The notes beneath the pieces were generated by a model. That model saw nothing but the letters and a program-made list of their open reading frames with translations, made no database searches and had not been told where the DNA came from. Below, one piece after another: positions 8,592 to 18,269 of a stretch of 64,000 nt of DNA. Within the stretch, counting starts at the first letter, position 1, and every line of letters starts with the position of its first letter. The position numbers and the translations under genes were made by a program. This DNA comes from Paenibacillus athensensis (GTDB lineage Bacteria; Bacillota; Bacilli; Paenibacillales; NBRC-103111). The stretch spans positions 62,001-126,000 of the forward strand of contig NZ_MYFO02000002.1 in the NCBI RefSeq assembly GCF_004514475.2, read 5' to 3'.

Positions 8592-9620
8592 ATGCGCAAG
8601 CTGCTGAATACGTTGTATATTACGGCTGCGGATAGCTATTTGGCCCGTGAAGGCGAAAGCGTGATCGTGCGCAAGGAGGAGCAGACGGTACTGCGCATTC
8701 CGGTACATAATCTGGAGAGTATTGTTATGTTCGGTTATGCCGGAGCGAGTCCATCTTTGATGCAGTTGTGTATGGAACGCGGCATCTCGCTGACTTTTTT
8801 GCAGGAGAACGGTCGTTTTCTCGGCAGCGTGGTCGGGGCGGTCAAAGGCAATGTGCTTTTACGGCGTAAACAATATCGGATGGCAGACGGGCCGGAGGGT
8901 GTGCTGTTGGCGTCGCGTTTTGTGCTGGGGAAAATCGCTAACGCCCGCACCGTGCTGCATCGTGGCTTGCGTGATCATGGCGATGTGCTGGATGAAGAGA
9001 AGGTGGCGCGGGAAGCGGAGTTTTTGAAGCGATATATGCGCAGAGCGCTGACTTGCCAATCGCTGGACGAGGTGCGCGGTGTGGAGGGCGAAGCGGCGCG
9101 GCGTTATTTTGCAGCGTATCCCGAATTGATTTTGACGGATAAAACCTCGTTTACGATGCGTGGACGCACCCGCCGCCCGCCGTTGGATCGGGTGAATGCG
9201 CTGTTATCTTACGTGTATGCCTTGCTGCGTACCGATGTGCAGTCGGCGCTGGAGACGGTCGGGCTGGACCCGGCCGTTGGTTTTTTGCACCGTGATCGTC
9301 CAGGGCGGCAAAGCCTAGCGCTGGATTTGATGGAGGAGCTGCGCAGCTACATGGCGGATCGGCTGGTGTTGTCGCTGATTAACCGGAAGCAGATCGGAGC
9401 GAATGATTTTATCGTCAAGGAAAATGGAGCGCACCTGCTCAAGCCTGCCGCAAGAAAAGAGGTCATTACTGCGTGGCAGCAGCGCAAGCGCGAGGAGATT
9501 CGGCATCCGTTTTTGAAGGAAAGCATCCATCTTGGTTTGCTGCCCTATGCGCAGGCGTTATTGCTGGCCCGATACATACGTGGAGATTTGGACGGATACC
9601 CGCCGTTTTTGTGGAGGTGA
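8592..9620 (+). CDS. cas1: Cas1 integrase, type I-C
   Basis: Cas1 with Cas2 inserts new spacers at the leader end. The 342-residue protein has the N-terminal beta domain (MRKLLNTLYITAADSYLAREGESV) and the metal-binding core: a Glu in the helix near residue 160, the His in VGFLHRDRPGR, and Asp/Glu in SLALDLMEELR. The ribosome site AAAAGGAGG sits 9 bases before the ATG. It is followed 7 bases later by cas2. Confidence 0.97.
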   Translation: MRKLLNTLYITAADSYLAREGESVIVRKEEQTVLRIPVHNLESIVMFGYAGASPSLMQLCMERGISLTFLQENGRFLGSVVGAVKGNVLLRRKQYRMADGPEGVLLASRFVLGKIANARTVLHRGLRDHGDVLDEEKVAREAEFLKRYMRRALTCQSLDEVRGVEGEAARRYFAAYPELILTDKTSFTMRGRTRRPPLDRVNALLSYVYALLRTDVQSALETVGLDPAVGFLHRDRPGRQSLALDLMEELRSYMADRLVLSLINRKQIGANDFIVKENGAHLLKPAARKEVITAWQQRKREEIRHPFLKESIHLGLLPYAQALLLARYIRGDLDGYPPFLWR

Positions 9621-9627
9621 CGGGGCT

Positions 9628-9921
9628 ATGATGGTGCTGATTACGTATGATGTAGAAACGTTAAGCGCGCAAGGCAAACGACGGCTGCGTCAGGTGGCCA
9701 AAACCTGTTTGAATTACGGGCAACGCGTGCAAAATTCAGTGTTCGAATGTTTGGTTGACCCTTTGCAATTCAAGCAAATGCGCACGCAATTGGAGCAGAT
9801 CATTGATCCTGAAAAAGATAGCTTGCGCTATTATATGCTCGGCAGCAATTGGAAAAAACGCGTCGAGCATATCGGCGTGAAGGAGGCATACGACCCTGAA
9901 GGGCTGCTTTGGGTGGAGTAA
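9628..9921 (+). CDS. cas2: Cas2, Cas1 partner in spacer acquisition
   Basis: The 97-residue ferredoxin-fold protein has the conserved Asp at the end of the first strand (MMVLITYDVET) and the C-terminal EGLLWVE strand that contacts Cas1. The ribosome site GGAGGTGA overlaps the end of cas1. It is the last cas gene; the array leader begins directly behind it. Confidence 0.96.
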   Translation: MMVLITYDVETLSAQGKRRLRQVAKTCLNYGQRVQNSVFECLVDPLQFKQMRTQLEQIIDPEKDSLRYYMLGSNWKKRVEHIGVKEAYDPEGLLWVE

Positions 9922-9929
9922 ACGAGGCC

Positions 9930-10152
9930 GATTTGCCTTGCGCGAACCCCAAGCGCACATGAAAACCCCGGGAGGTTCGCGCAAATGCCGCGGAGATGGG
10001 CAAAGCCTTGTCCCGTATGGGTTTAGTACGATGCAGACAGGCTTTCAAGGCATGTGATACAATGATTTTAGCTTATCTTGCGGAGGCTCGATTCGAGGTT
10101 CGCGCAAATAGGGCCGCAAAGCCTTGCGGGACAAGGCTTTGCGGCCCATGCT
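9930..10152 (+). promoter_or_regulatory. Leader of the right CRISPR array
   Basis: This non-coding stretch carries three copies of the GGTTCGCGCAAAT motif: an inverted copy at 9938-9948, then direct copies at 9974-9986 and 10097-10109. The last two starts are 123 bp apart, against 124 bp in the left leader. An extended -10, TG-A-TACAAT (10055-10063), could drive the array, with a weak -35 region. The innermost motif copy is 43 nt from the first repeat, as at the left array. These shared parts are likely sites for integration and its host factors. Confidence 0.8.
10111..10147 (+). other. 16-bp perfect hairpin against the first repeat
   Basis: GGGCCGCAAAGCCTTG and CAAGGCTTTGCGGCCC pair perfectly around CGGGA and end 5 bases before repeat 1. 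The same-position hairpin at the left array (136-172) keeps 14 of 16 pairs with four double compensatory changes and one G-C to U-G change. There is no T-run, so it is not a simple terminator. Confidence 0.8.
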
Positions 10153-11389
<1,237 letters not shown>

Positions 11390-11417
11390 CACATCAACAG
11401 CACAAGCAGGTGAACGC

Positions 11418-12320
11418 ATGACACTTCAGCAACTCAAATACGTGCTCGAAGTTGTAAAACAGGGCTCAATCAACGAAGCCGCTCGCCGGCTGTTTATTTC
11501 CCAGCCCAGCCTGTCCAACGCGATCCGCGATCTGGAGGTGGAGATGGGCATTGCCATTTTTGCAAGGTCGAATAAAGGGATTTCGTTGTCCAAGGAGGGC
11601 GCGGAGTTTTTGCGATACGCGAGGCAAGTGGTGGAGCAGGCGGAGCTGCTGGAGAGCCGGTATTTGAATGCGAAGCCGTCGCCGCAGCATTTTTCTGTGT
11701 CGACCCAGCATTATGCGTTTGCGGTGAATGCGTTTGTGAGTCTGGTTCAGCAATACGGGCATGAGGAGTACGAGCTGGCGCTTCGCGAGACGAAAACCTA
11801 CGAAATCATTGAAGATGTTCAAAGCTTCCGCAGTGAAATCGGGATTTTGTATCTGAATGAATTTAACGAAAAGGTTATGAGCAAGATGCTAAAGGCCGCG
11901 AATCTGGAGTTTCACAGCTTGTTTGTGGCGAAGCCGCATATTTTTATCAGTGTGAACAACCCGCTGGCCCGGCAGTCGATGGTGACGATGGAGCAGCTCC
12001 AGCAATACCCGTATTTGAGCTTCGAGCAGGGCGAATACAATTCGTTTCATTTTTCCGAGGAGATTCTCAGTACGTTATCGCATAAAAAAAGCATTCGCGT
12101 GAACGACCGCGCCACGCTGTTCAATCTGCTGATCGGGCTGAATGGTTATACGATTTCAACCGGGGTGCTCAGCTCCGATTTGAACGGCAATGAGATAATT
12201 CCTGTTCCGTTGGATTGCGAGGAATCGATTGATGTTGGCTGGATCGCGCATCGCAATGTGGCGTTATCCATGCTAGGCGAAGCCTATGTGGAGGCGCTCA
12301 AGCAGGCGATTCGCGCTTAG
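11418..12320 (+). CDS. LysR-family regulator next to metE
   Basis: The 300-residue protein has an N-terminal winged helix (MTLQQLKYVLEVVKQGSINEAARRLFISQPSLS) and a LysR effector domain. An ORF extends upstream into the last CRISPR repeat, but the ATG at 11418 has an AGGTGAA site just before it and matches family starts. Its position before metE, with a palindrome between, suggests control of methionine or sulfur-amino-acid genes (MetR/CmbR-like role). The ligand cannot be read from sequence. Confidence 0.9.
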   Translation: MTLQQLKYVLEVVKQGSINEAARRLFISQPSLSNAIRDLEVEMGIAIFARSNKGISLSKEGAEFLRYARQVVEQAELLESRYLNAKPSPQHFSVSTQHYAFAVNAFVSLVQQYGHEEYELALRETKTYEIIEDVQSFRSEIGILYLNEFNEKVMSKMLKAANLEFHSLFVAKPHIFISVNNPLARQSMVTMEQLQQYPYLSFEQGEYNSFHFSEEILSTLSHKKSIRVNDRATLFNLLIGLNGYTISTGVLSSDLNGNEIIPVPLDCEESIDVGWIAHRNVALSMLGEAYVEALKQAIRA

Positions 12321-12354
12321 CTGGACGGGGAAACCGTCTTTGTTTGCTTTTTGC

Positions 12355-12371
12355 TATAGTTTTTAGCTATA
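12355..12371. promoter_or_regulatory. LysR-type operator before metE
   Basis: TATAG-N7-CTATA is a perfect inverted repeat that fits the T-N11-A form of LysR sites. It lies 84 bp upstream of the metE ribosome site. I found no S-box or T-box structure in the metE leader, so regulation by the adjacent LysR protein is the best guess. Confidence 0.45.
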
Positions 12372-12465
12372 TCAAGGTATAGGAATTAGCAGTTACCTGT
12401 CCATCAAGCCATCGTGATATCGTTGAGCTTATCAATCAATGGTTGAGCAAAGGGGAAATGAACAG

Positions 12466-14757
12466 ATGGCAAAAAGTGGTGTACTCGGCTATCCGCGCAT
12501 CGGAGAGAACCGGGAATGGAAAAAAGCATTAGAGGATCATTGGGCAGGCAAGCTGGATGAGCAGGAGCTGGACCTGCAGTTGACCGGCATCCGTTTGCAG
12601 CATTTGCGGAAGATCAAGGAAAGCGGCGCGGATTTCATTCCGGTTGGCGATTTCAGCTATTACGATCATGTGCTGGATACAGCGGTGATGTTCGGCATCG
12701 TGCCCAAGCGTTTTGCTTCTTATCAGGGCGGCGCGGTGTCCAGAGCGATTTACTACGGCATGGCTCGCGGCACGAAGGATGCGACGGCTTGCGAAATGAC
12801 GAAATGGTTCAACACCAATTATCACTATATTGTGCCGGAGCTGGAGGGCGCAGAGCCGCAGTTGACGGAAAATAAACCGCTGCTCGCTTACCGCGAGGCG
12901 AAAGCGGAGCTGGGCATTGAAGGGCGGCCGGTGCTGCTCGGCCCGCTGACGTTCCTCAAGCTGTCCAAGGGCTATGCGGAGCAAGGGCTGGACGCCTGGC
13001 TGGATCGGCTGCTACCGCTGTATGCGCAGATCGTGCAGGAGCTTGAGCGCGAAGGCGTGCAGTGGGTGCAGCTCGATGAGCCGATTCTCGTGACCAAGAC
13101 GGATGAAGCGGATGTACAGCGGCTCCACAAAATCTGCGCTGCGCTGACGGCTGCGGCGCCGGGGCTGAAGCTGCTACTGCAAACGTATTTCGAATCGGCG
13201 GAAGCGTACTCTGCGCTTATCGAGCTGCCGGTTCACGGCATCGGCCTCGATTTCGTGCATGGGCTGGAGGGCAATCTGGCCGCAGTGAGAGAGTATGGCT
13301 TTCCGGCCGACAAGGTGCTTGGCGCAGGAGTTATCGACGGACGGGGCATCTGGAAGGCGGCTTTATTGGACAAAAAAGCGCTGCTGGATGAGCTGTCCGC
13401 TTTTGTCCAGCCGGAGCAGCTGATCGCGCAGACGTCGTGCAGCCTGCTGCATGTTCCGGTTTCGCTGCAAAAAGAGACCGGCCTCGCGCCCGAGCTGCAC
13501 GCTGCGCTTGCGTTTGCCGACGAAAAGCTCGCCGAGCTGGCGCTGCTGACGCGCGCCTTGGGCGGCGACGGCGAAACTGACGCCGAGCTGGCGGCTTACG
13601 ACGAAGCGGTGCAAGCGCTGAACCGCTCGGCTTCGCGCAGCCGGCAGGATATTCGCACGGCTGCAGCGGCCATTGCGGCACAGGAGCCGCAGCGCAACAA
13701 GCCGTTTGCCGAGCGCAACGCGATTCAGCGGGCCAAGTGGCAGCTGCCGCTGTTCCCGACGACGACCATCGGCAGCTTCCCGCAGTCGGCTGAAGTGCGC
13801 AAGGCGCGCCAGTTGTGGCGTCGCGGCGAATGGAACGCCGAGCAATACAATGGATTCATCCGCGAGCAGATCGACCGTTGGGTGCAAATTCAAGAGGAGA
13901 TCGGCATTGACGTGCTCGTACACGGCGAATTTGAGCGGACGGATATGGTGGAGTTTTTCGGGGAAAAGCTGGCGGGCTTTGTCTTTACGAAAAACGGCTG
14001 GGTACAGTCGTACGGCTCCCGCTGCGTGAAGCCGCCGATTATTTACGGAGATGTAGCGTTCGAAGGGCCAATGACCGTTGAGGAAACCCGTTACGCGCAA
14101 TCGCTGACCCAGCGTCCGGTGAAGGGGATGCTCACGGGACCGATCACGATCATGAACTGGTCGTTCGTCCGCGAGGATATTTCCCGCGAGCAGATTGCGT
14201 ACCAGTTGGCCTATGCGCTGCGGCAGGAGGTTGAGGCGCTGGAAGCTGCAGGCATCGGGATGATTCAAGTCGACGAGCCGGCTGTGCGCGAAGGCTTGCC
14301 GCTGAAGGCGTCGAAGCAGGCGAATTATCTGGAGTGGGCGGTGCGGGCCTTCCGGCTGGCCACCTGCACGGTGCGGGACGAGACGCAAATCCATACGCAT
14401 ATGTGCTATTGCGAATTTCACGATATGATTGATTCGATTGATGCAATGGACGCGGATGTGATTTCGATCGAGACCTCGCGCAGCCACGGCGAATTGATCG
14501 GCAGCTTTGAAGTGAATACGTATGGTAAAGGCATCGGCTTGGGCGTCTACGATATTCACAGTCCGCGCGTGCCGGAGCTGAATGAGATGACCGGCATGAT
14601 CGACCGAGCATTGGCGGCGCTGGCTCCCGAGCTGTTCTGGATCAATCCGGACTGCGGCCTCAAAACGCGCGGTTATCAAGAAACCGTCGCTTCCTTGCAG
14701 CGTATGGTCGAAGCGGCTCATCTGGCGCGGGAAAAATATAAGCAGGTGCTCGTCTAG
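12466..14757 (+). CDS. metE: Cobalamin-independent methionine synthase
   Basis: MetE transfers a methyl group from 5-methyltetrahydrofolate-polyglutamate to homocysteine in the last step of methionine synthesis. The 763-residue protein has both TIM-barrel halves: N-terminal GYPRIGENREWKKALE, and the catalytic half starting FPTTTIGSFPQ. Zinc ligands are visible in HMCYCEF and in NPDCGLKTR. An in-frame ATG 27 bases upstream lacks a ribosome site, whereas AAAGGGG stands before the ATG at 12466. The unrelated 501-codon ORF on the other strand is a shadow. Confidence 0.97.
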   Translation: MAKSGVLGYPRIGENREWKKALEDHWAGKLDEQELDLQLTGIRLQHLRKIKESGADFIPVGDFSYYDHVLDTAVMFGIVPKRFASYQGGAVSRAIYYGMARGTKDATACEMTKWFNTNYHYIVPELEGAEPQLTENKPLLAYREAKAELGIEGRPVLLGPLTFLKLSKGYAEQGLDAWLDRLLPLYAQIVQELEREGVQWVQLDEPILVTKTDEADVQRLHKICAALTAAAPGLKLLLQTYFESAEAYSALIELPVHGIGLDFVHGLEGNLAAVREYGFPADKVLGAGVIDGRGIWKAALLDKKALLDELSAFVQPEQLIAQTSCSLLHVPVSLQKETGLAPELHAALAFADEKLAELALLTRALGGDGETDAELAAYDEAVQALNRSASRSRQDIRTAAAAIAAQEPQRNKPFAERNAIQRAKWQLPLFPTTTIGSFPQSAEVRKARQLWRRGEWNAEQYNGFIREQIDRWVQIQEEIGIDVLVHGEFERTDMVEFFGEKLAGFVFTKNGWVQSYGSRCVKPPIIYGDVAFEGPMTVEETRYAQSLTQRPVKGMLTGPITIMNWSFVREDISREQIAYQLAYALRQEVEALEAAGIGMIQVDEPAVREGLPLKASKQANYLEWAVRAFRLATCTVRDETQIHTHMCYCEFHDMIDSIDAMDADVISIETSRSHGELIGSFEVNTYGKGIGLGVYDIHSPRVPELNEMTGMIDRALAALAPELFWINPDCGLKTRGYQETVASLQRMVEAAHLAREKYKQVLV

Positions 14758-14779
14758 CGCACTGTATAACGTTCCGTCC

Positions 14780-14917
14780 GCGGCGCGTGCTGCCTGAATG
14801 GCAATACGCGCCGCATCGTGTGTCTGACGGCATATGTACGTCTGCGCCGTGCTCCGGGAGCCCTGCATAGGCCCCTTTGCCGCAAGACCGGAGTCCCGGG
14901 GATGCCCGAATTTTTTT
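14780..14917 (+). terminator. Hairpin region after metE
   Basis: A 9-bp stem (GCGGCGCGT at 14780-14788 with ACGCGCCGC at 14806-14814) follows metE. Further on, a short CGGG-GATG-CCCG stem runs into seven T (14911-14917). The second fits a weak terminator. No gene is visible between metE and 15002. Confidence 0.4.
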
Positions 14918-15001
14918 ATGCTAATGGGTAATTGGGACTAAACATGCTGCCAAACCTTTCCGATATATCTACTAACAAGTGGAATCAGGAGGTGCGGATT
15001 T

Positions 15002-16102
15002 ATGCAAATCAAGCAATCCAGCATCGCAATGAACAGCGTGCATGCCCGTGTAGACGCGCAAACGACAGAAGAACATCTGCGCGTGACCAACACACGGACC
15101 GGCGCGGTGCTGCAAATGGATACGGTGCAATCCAGCATCACGATCTCGGGCGAAGCCCGCCAGATGTTCGAGAGAAGCCAGACGACGACGCCCGACCGGA
15201 CGCCGGCCGGTGCAGGCAACGGTCAAACGGGCTCGGCCCAAGCCGCCTGCAAGGACGAGGATGACAACGAGCTGAGCGATAAGGACAAGCTGAAGATTCA
15301 AATGATTGAATCGTTCATCGAATCGACAACCGGCAAGAAAATCAAGCTGATCGTACCCAAGAAGGTGACGCTTGATGGCGCTGCGGGCGGAACGGGGGCG
15401 GCCATGACGGTCAGACCCGGCGTTCGCGTCGGCTGGGGATTGACCTACGACCGCACGGAGCACCACATCGAAGCGGAGCAAATGCAATATCAGGCTGCAG
15501 GCACGGTCACAACGGCCGATGGTCGGGAAATCCGTTTTGCCGTCGATTTGAACATGCAGCGGCAATACGAATCCGTCTCGCAGGTGAGCATTCGCGCCGG
15601 CGATCAGCCGCAGCTGTGCGACCCGTTGGTGATGAACCTGAGCGGCGCGCCGACATCGTTGACGCAGCAGAAGTACGCCTTTGACCTGAACGGCGACGGC
15701 AAGGAGGAGCAGATTGCCTTCGTGCAGCCGGGCAGCGCCTTCCTGGTGCTGGACCGCAACGGCAATGGCAAGGTCGATGACGGCAGCGAGCTGTTTGGCG
15801 TCGCCAGCGGCAACGGCTTCGCCGATCTGAGTGCCTACGACCAGGACAATAACGGCTGGATTGATGAAAACGACGCGGTTTTCGACAAGCTGCAGCTGTG
15901 GATGAAGGATGAGTCGGGAACCGACTATTTGGTCGCGCTGGGGCAAGCCGGCGTCGGCGCGATTTATTTGGGCTCGGAGCAAACCGAGTTTACGCTCAAA
16001 AATACCCAGAACGATACGCAGGGCGTCGTTCGCCGCACGGGCGTGTACCTTCGCGAGAACGGCGGAGCCGGCACGCTGCAGCAAATCGATCTGGCGCTGT
16101 AA
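15002..16102 (+). CDS. Protein with EF-hand-like calcium sites, function unknown
   Basis: The 366-residue protein starts after AGGAGGTG with MQIKQSSIAMNSVHARVDAQTTEEHLRV. The middle and C-terminal part contain several Asp-rich loops, DLNGDGKEE, DRNGNGKVDDGSE and DQDNNGWIDENDA, which are dockerin/EF-hand-type calcium motifs of the FG-GAP/VCBS kind. No signal peptide is visible. Similar proteins are common in Paenibacillus and sometimes tied to exported or filament-associated structures, but the role here is unknown. It stands alone, with its own terminator. Confidence 0.75.
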   Translation: MQIKQSSIAMNSVHARVDAQTTEEHLRVTNTRTGAVLQMDTVQSSITISGEARQMFERSQTTTPDRTPAGAGNGQTGSAQAACKDEDDNELSDKDKLKIQMIESFIESTTGKKIKLIVPKKVTLDGAAGGTGAAMTVRPGVRVGWGLTYDRTEHHIEAEQMQYQAAGTVTTADGREIRFAVDLNMQRQYESVSQVSIRAGDQPQLCDPLVMNLSGAPTSLTQQKYAFDLNGDGKEEQIAFVQPGSAFLVLDRNGNGKVDDGSELFGVASGNGFADLSAYDQDNNGWIDENDAVFDKLQLWMKDESGTDYLVALGQAGVGAIYLGSEQTEFTLKNTQNDTQGVVRRTGVYLRENGGAGTLQQIDLAL

Positions 16103-16133
16103 GCGACTGCTTGCGCTAGTATAGATAAGAAGC

Positions 16134-16190
16134 AAGCCACCTAAGCCACCTAAGCCACCTAAGCCACCTAAGCCCTCTTAGGTGGCTTAT
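16134..16190 (+). terminator. Terminator with 9-bp tandem repeats in its left arm
   Basis: Four tandem AAGCCACCT units (16134-16169) are followed by a partial unit and the single right arm AGGTGGCTT. The last unit forms a 12-bp perfect stem (16161-16172 with 16177-16188), then ATTTCTATTTG. The other units are alternative left arms. Confidence 0.85.
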
Positions 16191-16349
16191 TTCTATTTGT
16201 GGCCGCGTTCTCCCGCAACGGGAAAGTCGCTGGTTTTTGCCGGGTATGCATCCAATTTTCTTGTCCACGGTATACGTCCATTCCGCGTCTGCATTGGCGC
16301 ATATCATGAAAGGGATGACGATAACGTTTTGTGGAAAGGGGTGCGCCTT

Positions 16350-17069
16350 GTGAAAGGTGTGGTACTGGCGGGAGGTACGGGCAGCCGACTGCGCCCAATG
16401 ACGAAACTGATCAACAAGCATCTGCTGCCGGTTGGCGAGCGGCCTATGATTCAATACGCGATCGAGAAGCTGAGCGCTGCGGGGGTAACGGATATTTTGC
16501 TCGTAACCGGCAAGCAGTCGGCTGGCTTGTATCTGGAGTATCTCGGCAGCGGCGACGAATTCGGGGTGCGCATGACCTACAAAATCCAGGAGCAGGCCGG
16601 CGGCATTGCGCAGGCGCTGGGGCTGGCAGAGGGCTTTGTTCAACCGGGGGAATCGTTCGTCGTGCTGCTGGGCGACAATTTGTTTGAGGAGCCGCTGAAG
16701 CCGTTTCTAGACGCCTATCGACAGCAAAACAGCGGAGCGATGGTGTTTCTGAAAAAGGTTCATGACCCCGAGCGCTATGGGGTGCCGACGCTGCAGGACG
16801 GCCGCATTGCGTCCATTATTGAAAAACCGACCAACCCTGCTTCCAGCTATGCGGTGACCGGCATTTACGTGTACGACTCGCAGGTGTTTGATTTGATTCG
16901 CGAGTTGGCTCCTTCCGGACGCGGCGAGCTGGAAATTACCGATGTCAACAACGGGTACGCCTTGAAAAATCAGCTGGGCCACCAGATCATGTCCGGCTGG
17001 TGGATCGATGCAGGTACGCACGAATCCTTATTTCAAGCGGCGTTGTGGATACGCCGGGAAGAGGAATGA
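16350..17069 (+). CDS. Sugar-1-phosphate nucleotidylyltransferase (RmlA/SpsI type)
   Basis: The enzyme makes an NDP-sugar, most likely dTDP-glucose, from the sugar 1-phosphate. The 239-residue protein begins at a GTG (VKGVVLAGGTGSRLRPMTKLINKHLLPV) with GGAAAGGGG upstream; the in-frame ORF extends further but without a start signal. Motifs GGTGSRLRP, LLGDNLFEEP, IIEKP and WWIDAGTHESL are those of the short RmlA form found in spore polysaccharide genes. It opens the glycosylation island, and its stop overlaps the next ORF (ATGA). RmlB and RmlC are not in the window. Confidence 0.9.
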   Translation: MKGVVLAGGTGSRLRPMTKLINKHLLPVGERPMIQYAIEKLSAAGVTDILLVTGKQSAGLYLEYLGSGDEFGVRMTYKIQEQAGGIAQALGLAEGFVQPGESFVVLLGDNLFEEPLKPFLDAYRQQNSGAMVFLKKVHDPERYGVPTLQDGRIASIIEKPTNPASSYAVTGIYVYDSQVFDLIRELAPSGRGELEITDVNNGYALKNQLGHQIMSGWWIDAGTHESLFQAALWIRREEE

Positions 17070-17374
17070 GCGGCCGGTCGGAACGTCGTCTGCCGGGACA
17101 AGAGGAGCGGGCTGGGAGCAGCGCCGCAGCAGCTGCAGCGGCAGTGGCCGCAGGTGCGACGCACACTGTAGCTCCAGCCACCCAAGTATCCGCAGGCGCG
17201 ACGCACACTGTAGCTCCAGCCATCCGAGCAGCAGGTGCGACGCACACAGTAACTCCAGCCACCCGAGTAATCGCTGGAGGCGCGACGCACATTGTAGCTT
17301 CAGCCACCCAAGTAACCGCAGCCGCAGGCGTGACATGCGTAAAGGCTCGCTTGTTGGGAGCGGAAGCGCCATGA
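17066..17374 (+). CDS. Ala/Thr-rich tandem-repeat ORF
   Basis: The 102-codon ORF overlaps the gene before it and the gene after it by ATGA, and has GGAAGAGG before its ATG, which supports real, coupled translation. After a basic start (MSGRSERRLPGQEERAGSS) and an Ala run come four copies of GATHTVAPAT followed by a variable tail of 3-6 residues (39-45 bp per unit, roughly 17153-17330). No domain is recognised. It may be a linker or coat protein, or a minisatellite spacer that happens to stay open. Confidence 0.45.
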   Translation: MSGRSERRLPGQEERAGSSAAAAAAAVAAGATHTVAPATQVSAGATHTVAPAIRAAGATHTVTPATRVIAGGATHIVASATQVTAAAGVTCVKARLLGAEAP

Positions 17375-18219
17375 AGGTGCTGCTGACAGGGGCGGGCGGC
17401 CAGCTTGGCCGGGAGCTGCAGCGCTTGCTTGCACCGCGCCATCAGGTGACGGCGTTGATGCGCGAGCAGCTCGATGTGCGCGACGCTGAACGGACCGAAG
17501 CGCTGCTGCAAGCCGAGCGGCCGGATGTCGTCATCCACGGGGCGGCGTTTACCGATGCGGACCGCGCCGAGCGCGAAGTCGAGCACGCTTACGAGGTGAA
17601 CGCCATCGGAACGTGGCGCTTGGCCCAAGCGGTCCAACTCGTCGACGCCAAGCTCGTGTGCCTGAGTACCGATCAAGTGTTTGATGGGATGAAGGGAGCG
17701 CCCTATGAGGAAGACGACCGGCCCGAGCCGCGCAGCATCTACGGACAGTCCAAGCTGTTGGGCGAAAAGCTCGCCGCTGCCAGCTGCGACAAGCTGTTTA
17801 TTGTCCGCACCTCATGGCTGTATGGGGCGTCCGGGAGCAGCTGGGTTACGCAAGCGGCGCAGCGGGCACTGACCGAAGGCAAGCTGACGGCGGAGGACGA
17901 TCAATACGGCTCACCGACATATGTGCGCGACTTGGCGGTTTTGCTGGAGCAGCTGATGGCCAGCGATAAATACGGCGTCTATCATGCGGCGAATGCCGGC
18001 TGGTGCTCGCGCTACGAGCTGGCCCGGCATCTGGTAACCGGACTCGGGCTTGAGCCGGAGGTGGTGACGCCGGTGCCAAGCGGTGAGCGTGCGTTTGCCG
18101 CAGTCAGCCCGCCGTTCTCGGCCTTGGCCGGCAAGGCGCTGGCGGCGAACGGTTTTCAAACGCTGCGGGATTGGAAGGCAGGGCTGGATCATTTTTTGCA
18201 GCATGATTTCGGCAGGTGA
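17371..18219 (+). CDS. dTDP-4-dehydrorhamnose reductase-like enzyme (RmlD/SpsK type)
   Basis: RmlD reduces dTDP-4-keto-L-rhamnose to dTDP-L-rhamnose. The 282-residue SDR has MKVLLTGAGGQLGRELQ, the segment DVVIHGAAFTDADRAE, LSTDQVFDG, and the catalytic Tyr-Lys in YGQSKLLGEK. The upstream open frame contains only repeat sequence, so the ATG at 17371 is chosen. It follows the RmlA-like gene by one small ORF, so both act on the same nucleotide-sugar route. Confidence 0.88.
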   Translation: MKVLLTGAGGQLGRELQRLLAPRHQVTALMREQLDVRDAERTEALLQAERPDVVIHGAAFTDADRAEREVEHAYEVNAIGTWRLAQAVQLVDAKLVCLSTDQVFDGMKGAPYEEDDRPEPRSIYGQSKLLGEKLAAASCDKLFIVRTSWLYGASGSSWVTQAAQRALTEGKLTAEDDQYGSPTYVRDLAVLLEQLMASDKYGVYHAANAGWCSRYELARHLVTGLGLEPEVVTPVPSGERAFAAVSPPFSALAGKALAANGFQTLRDWKAGLDHFLQHDFGR

Positions 18220-18269
18220 CGATTGCGGGCCATTACGCCGAAGATCGTTCGGCGACGGGAGGTGGAGAG

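Noticed and set aside
12321-12465. S-box or T-box leader for metE
   Set aside because: The leader is short and lacks the long paired elements and specifier features expected of either.
13363-14868. A 501-codon ORF opposite metE
   Set aside because: It is a shadow of a high-GC gene; metE has all catalytic motifs and a ribosome site, and the opposite frame has none.
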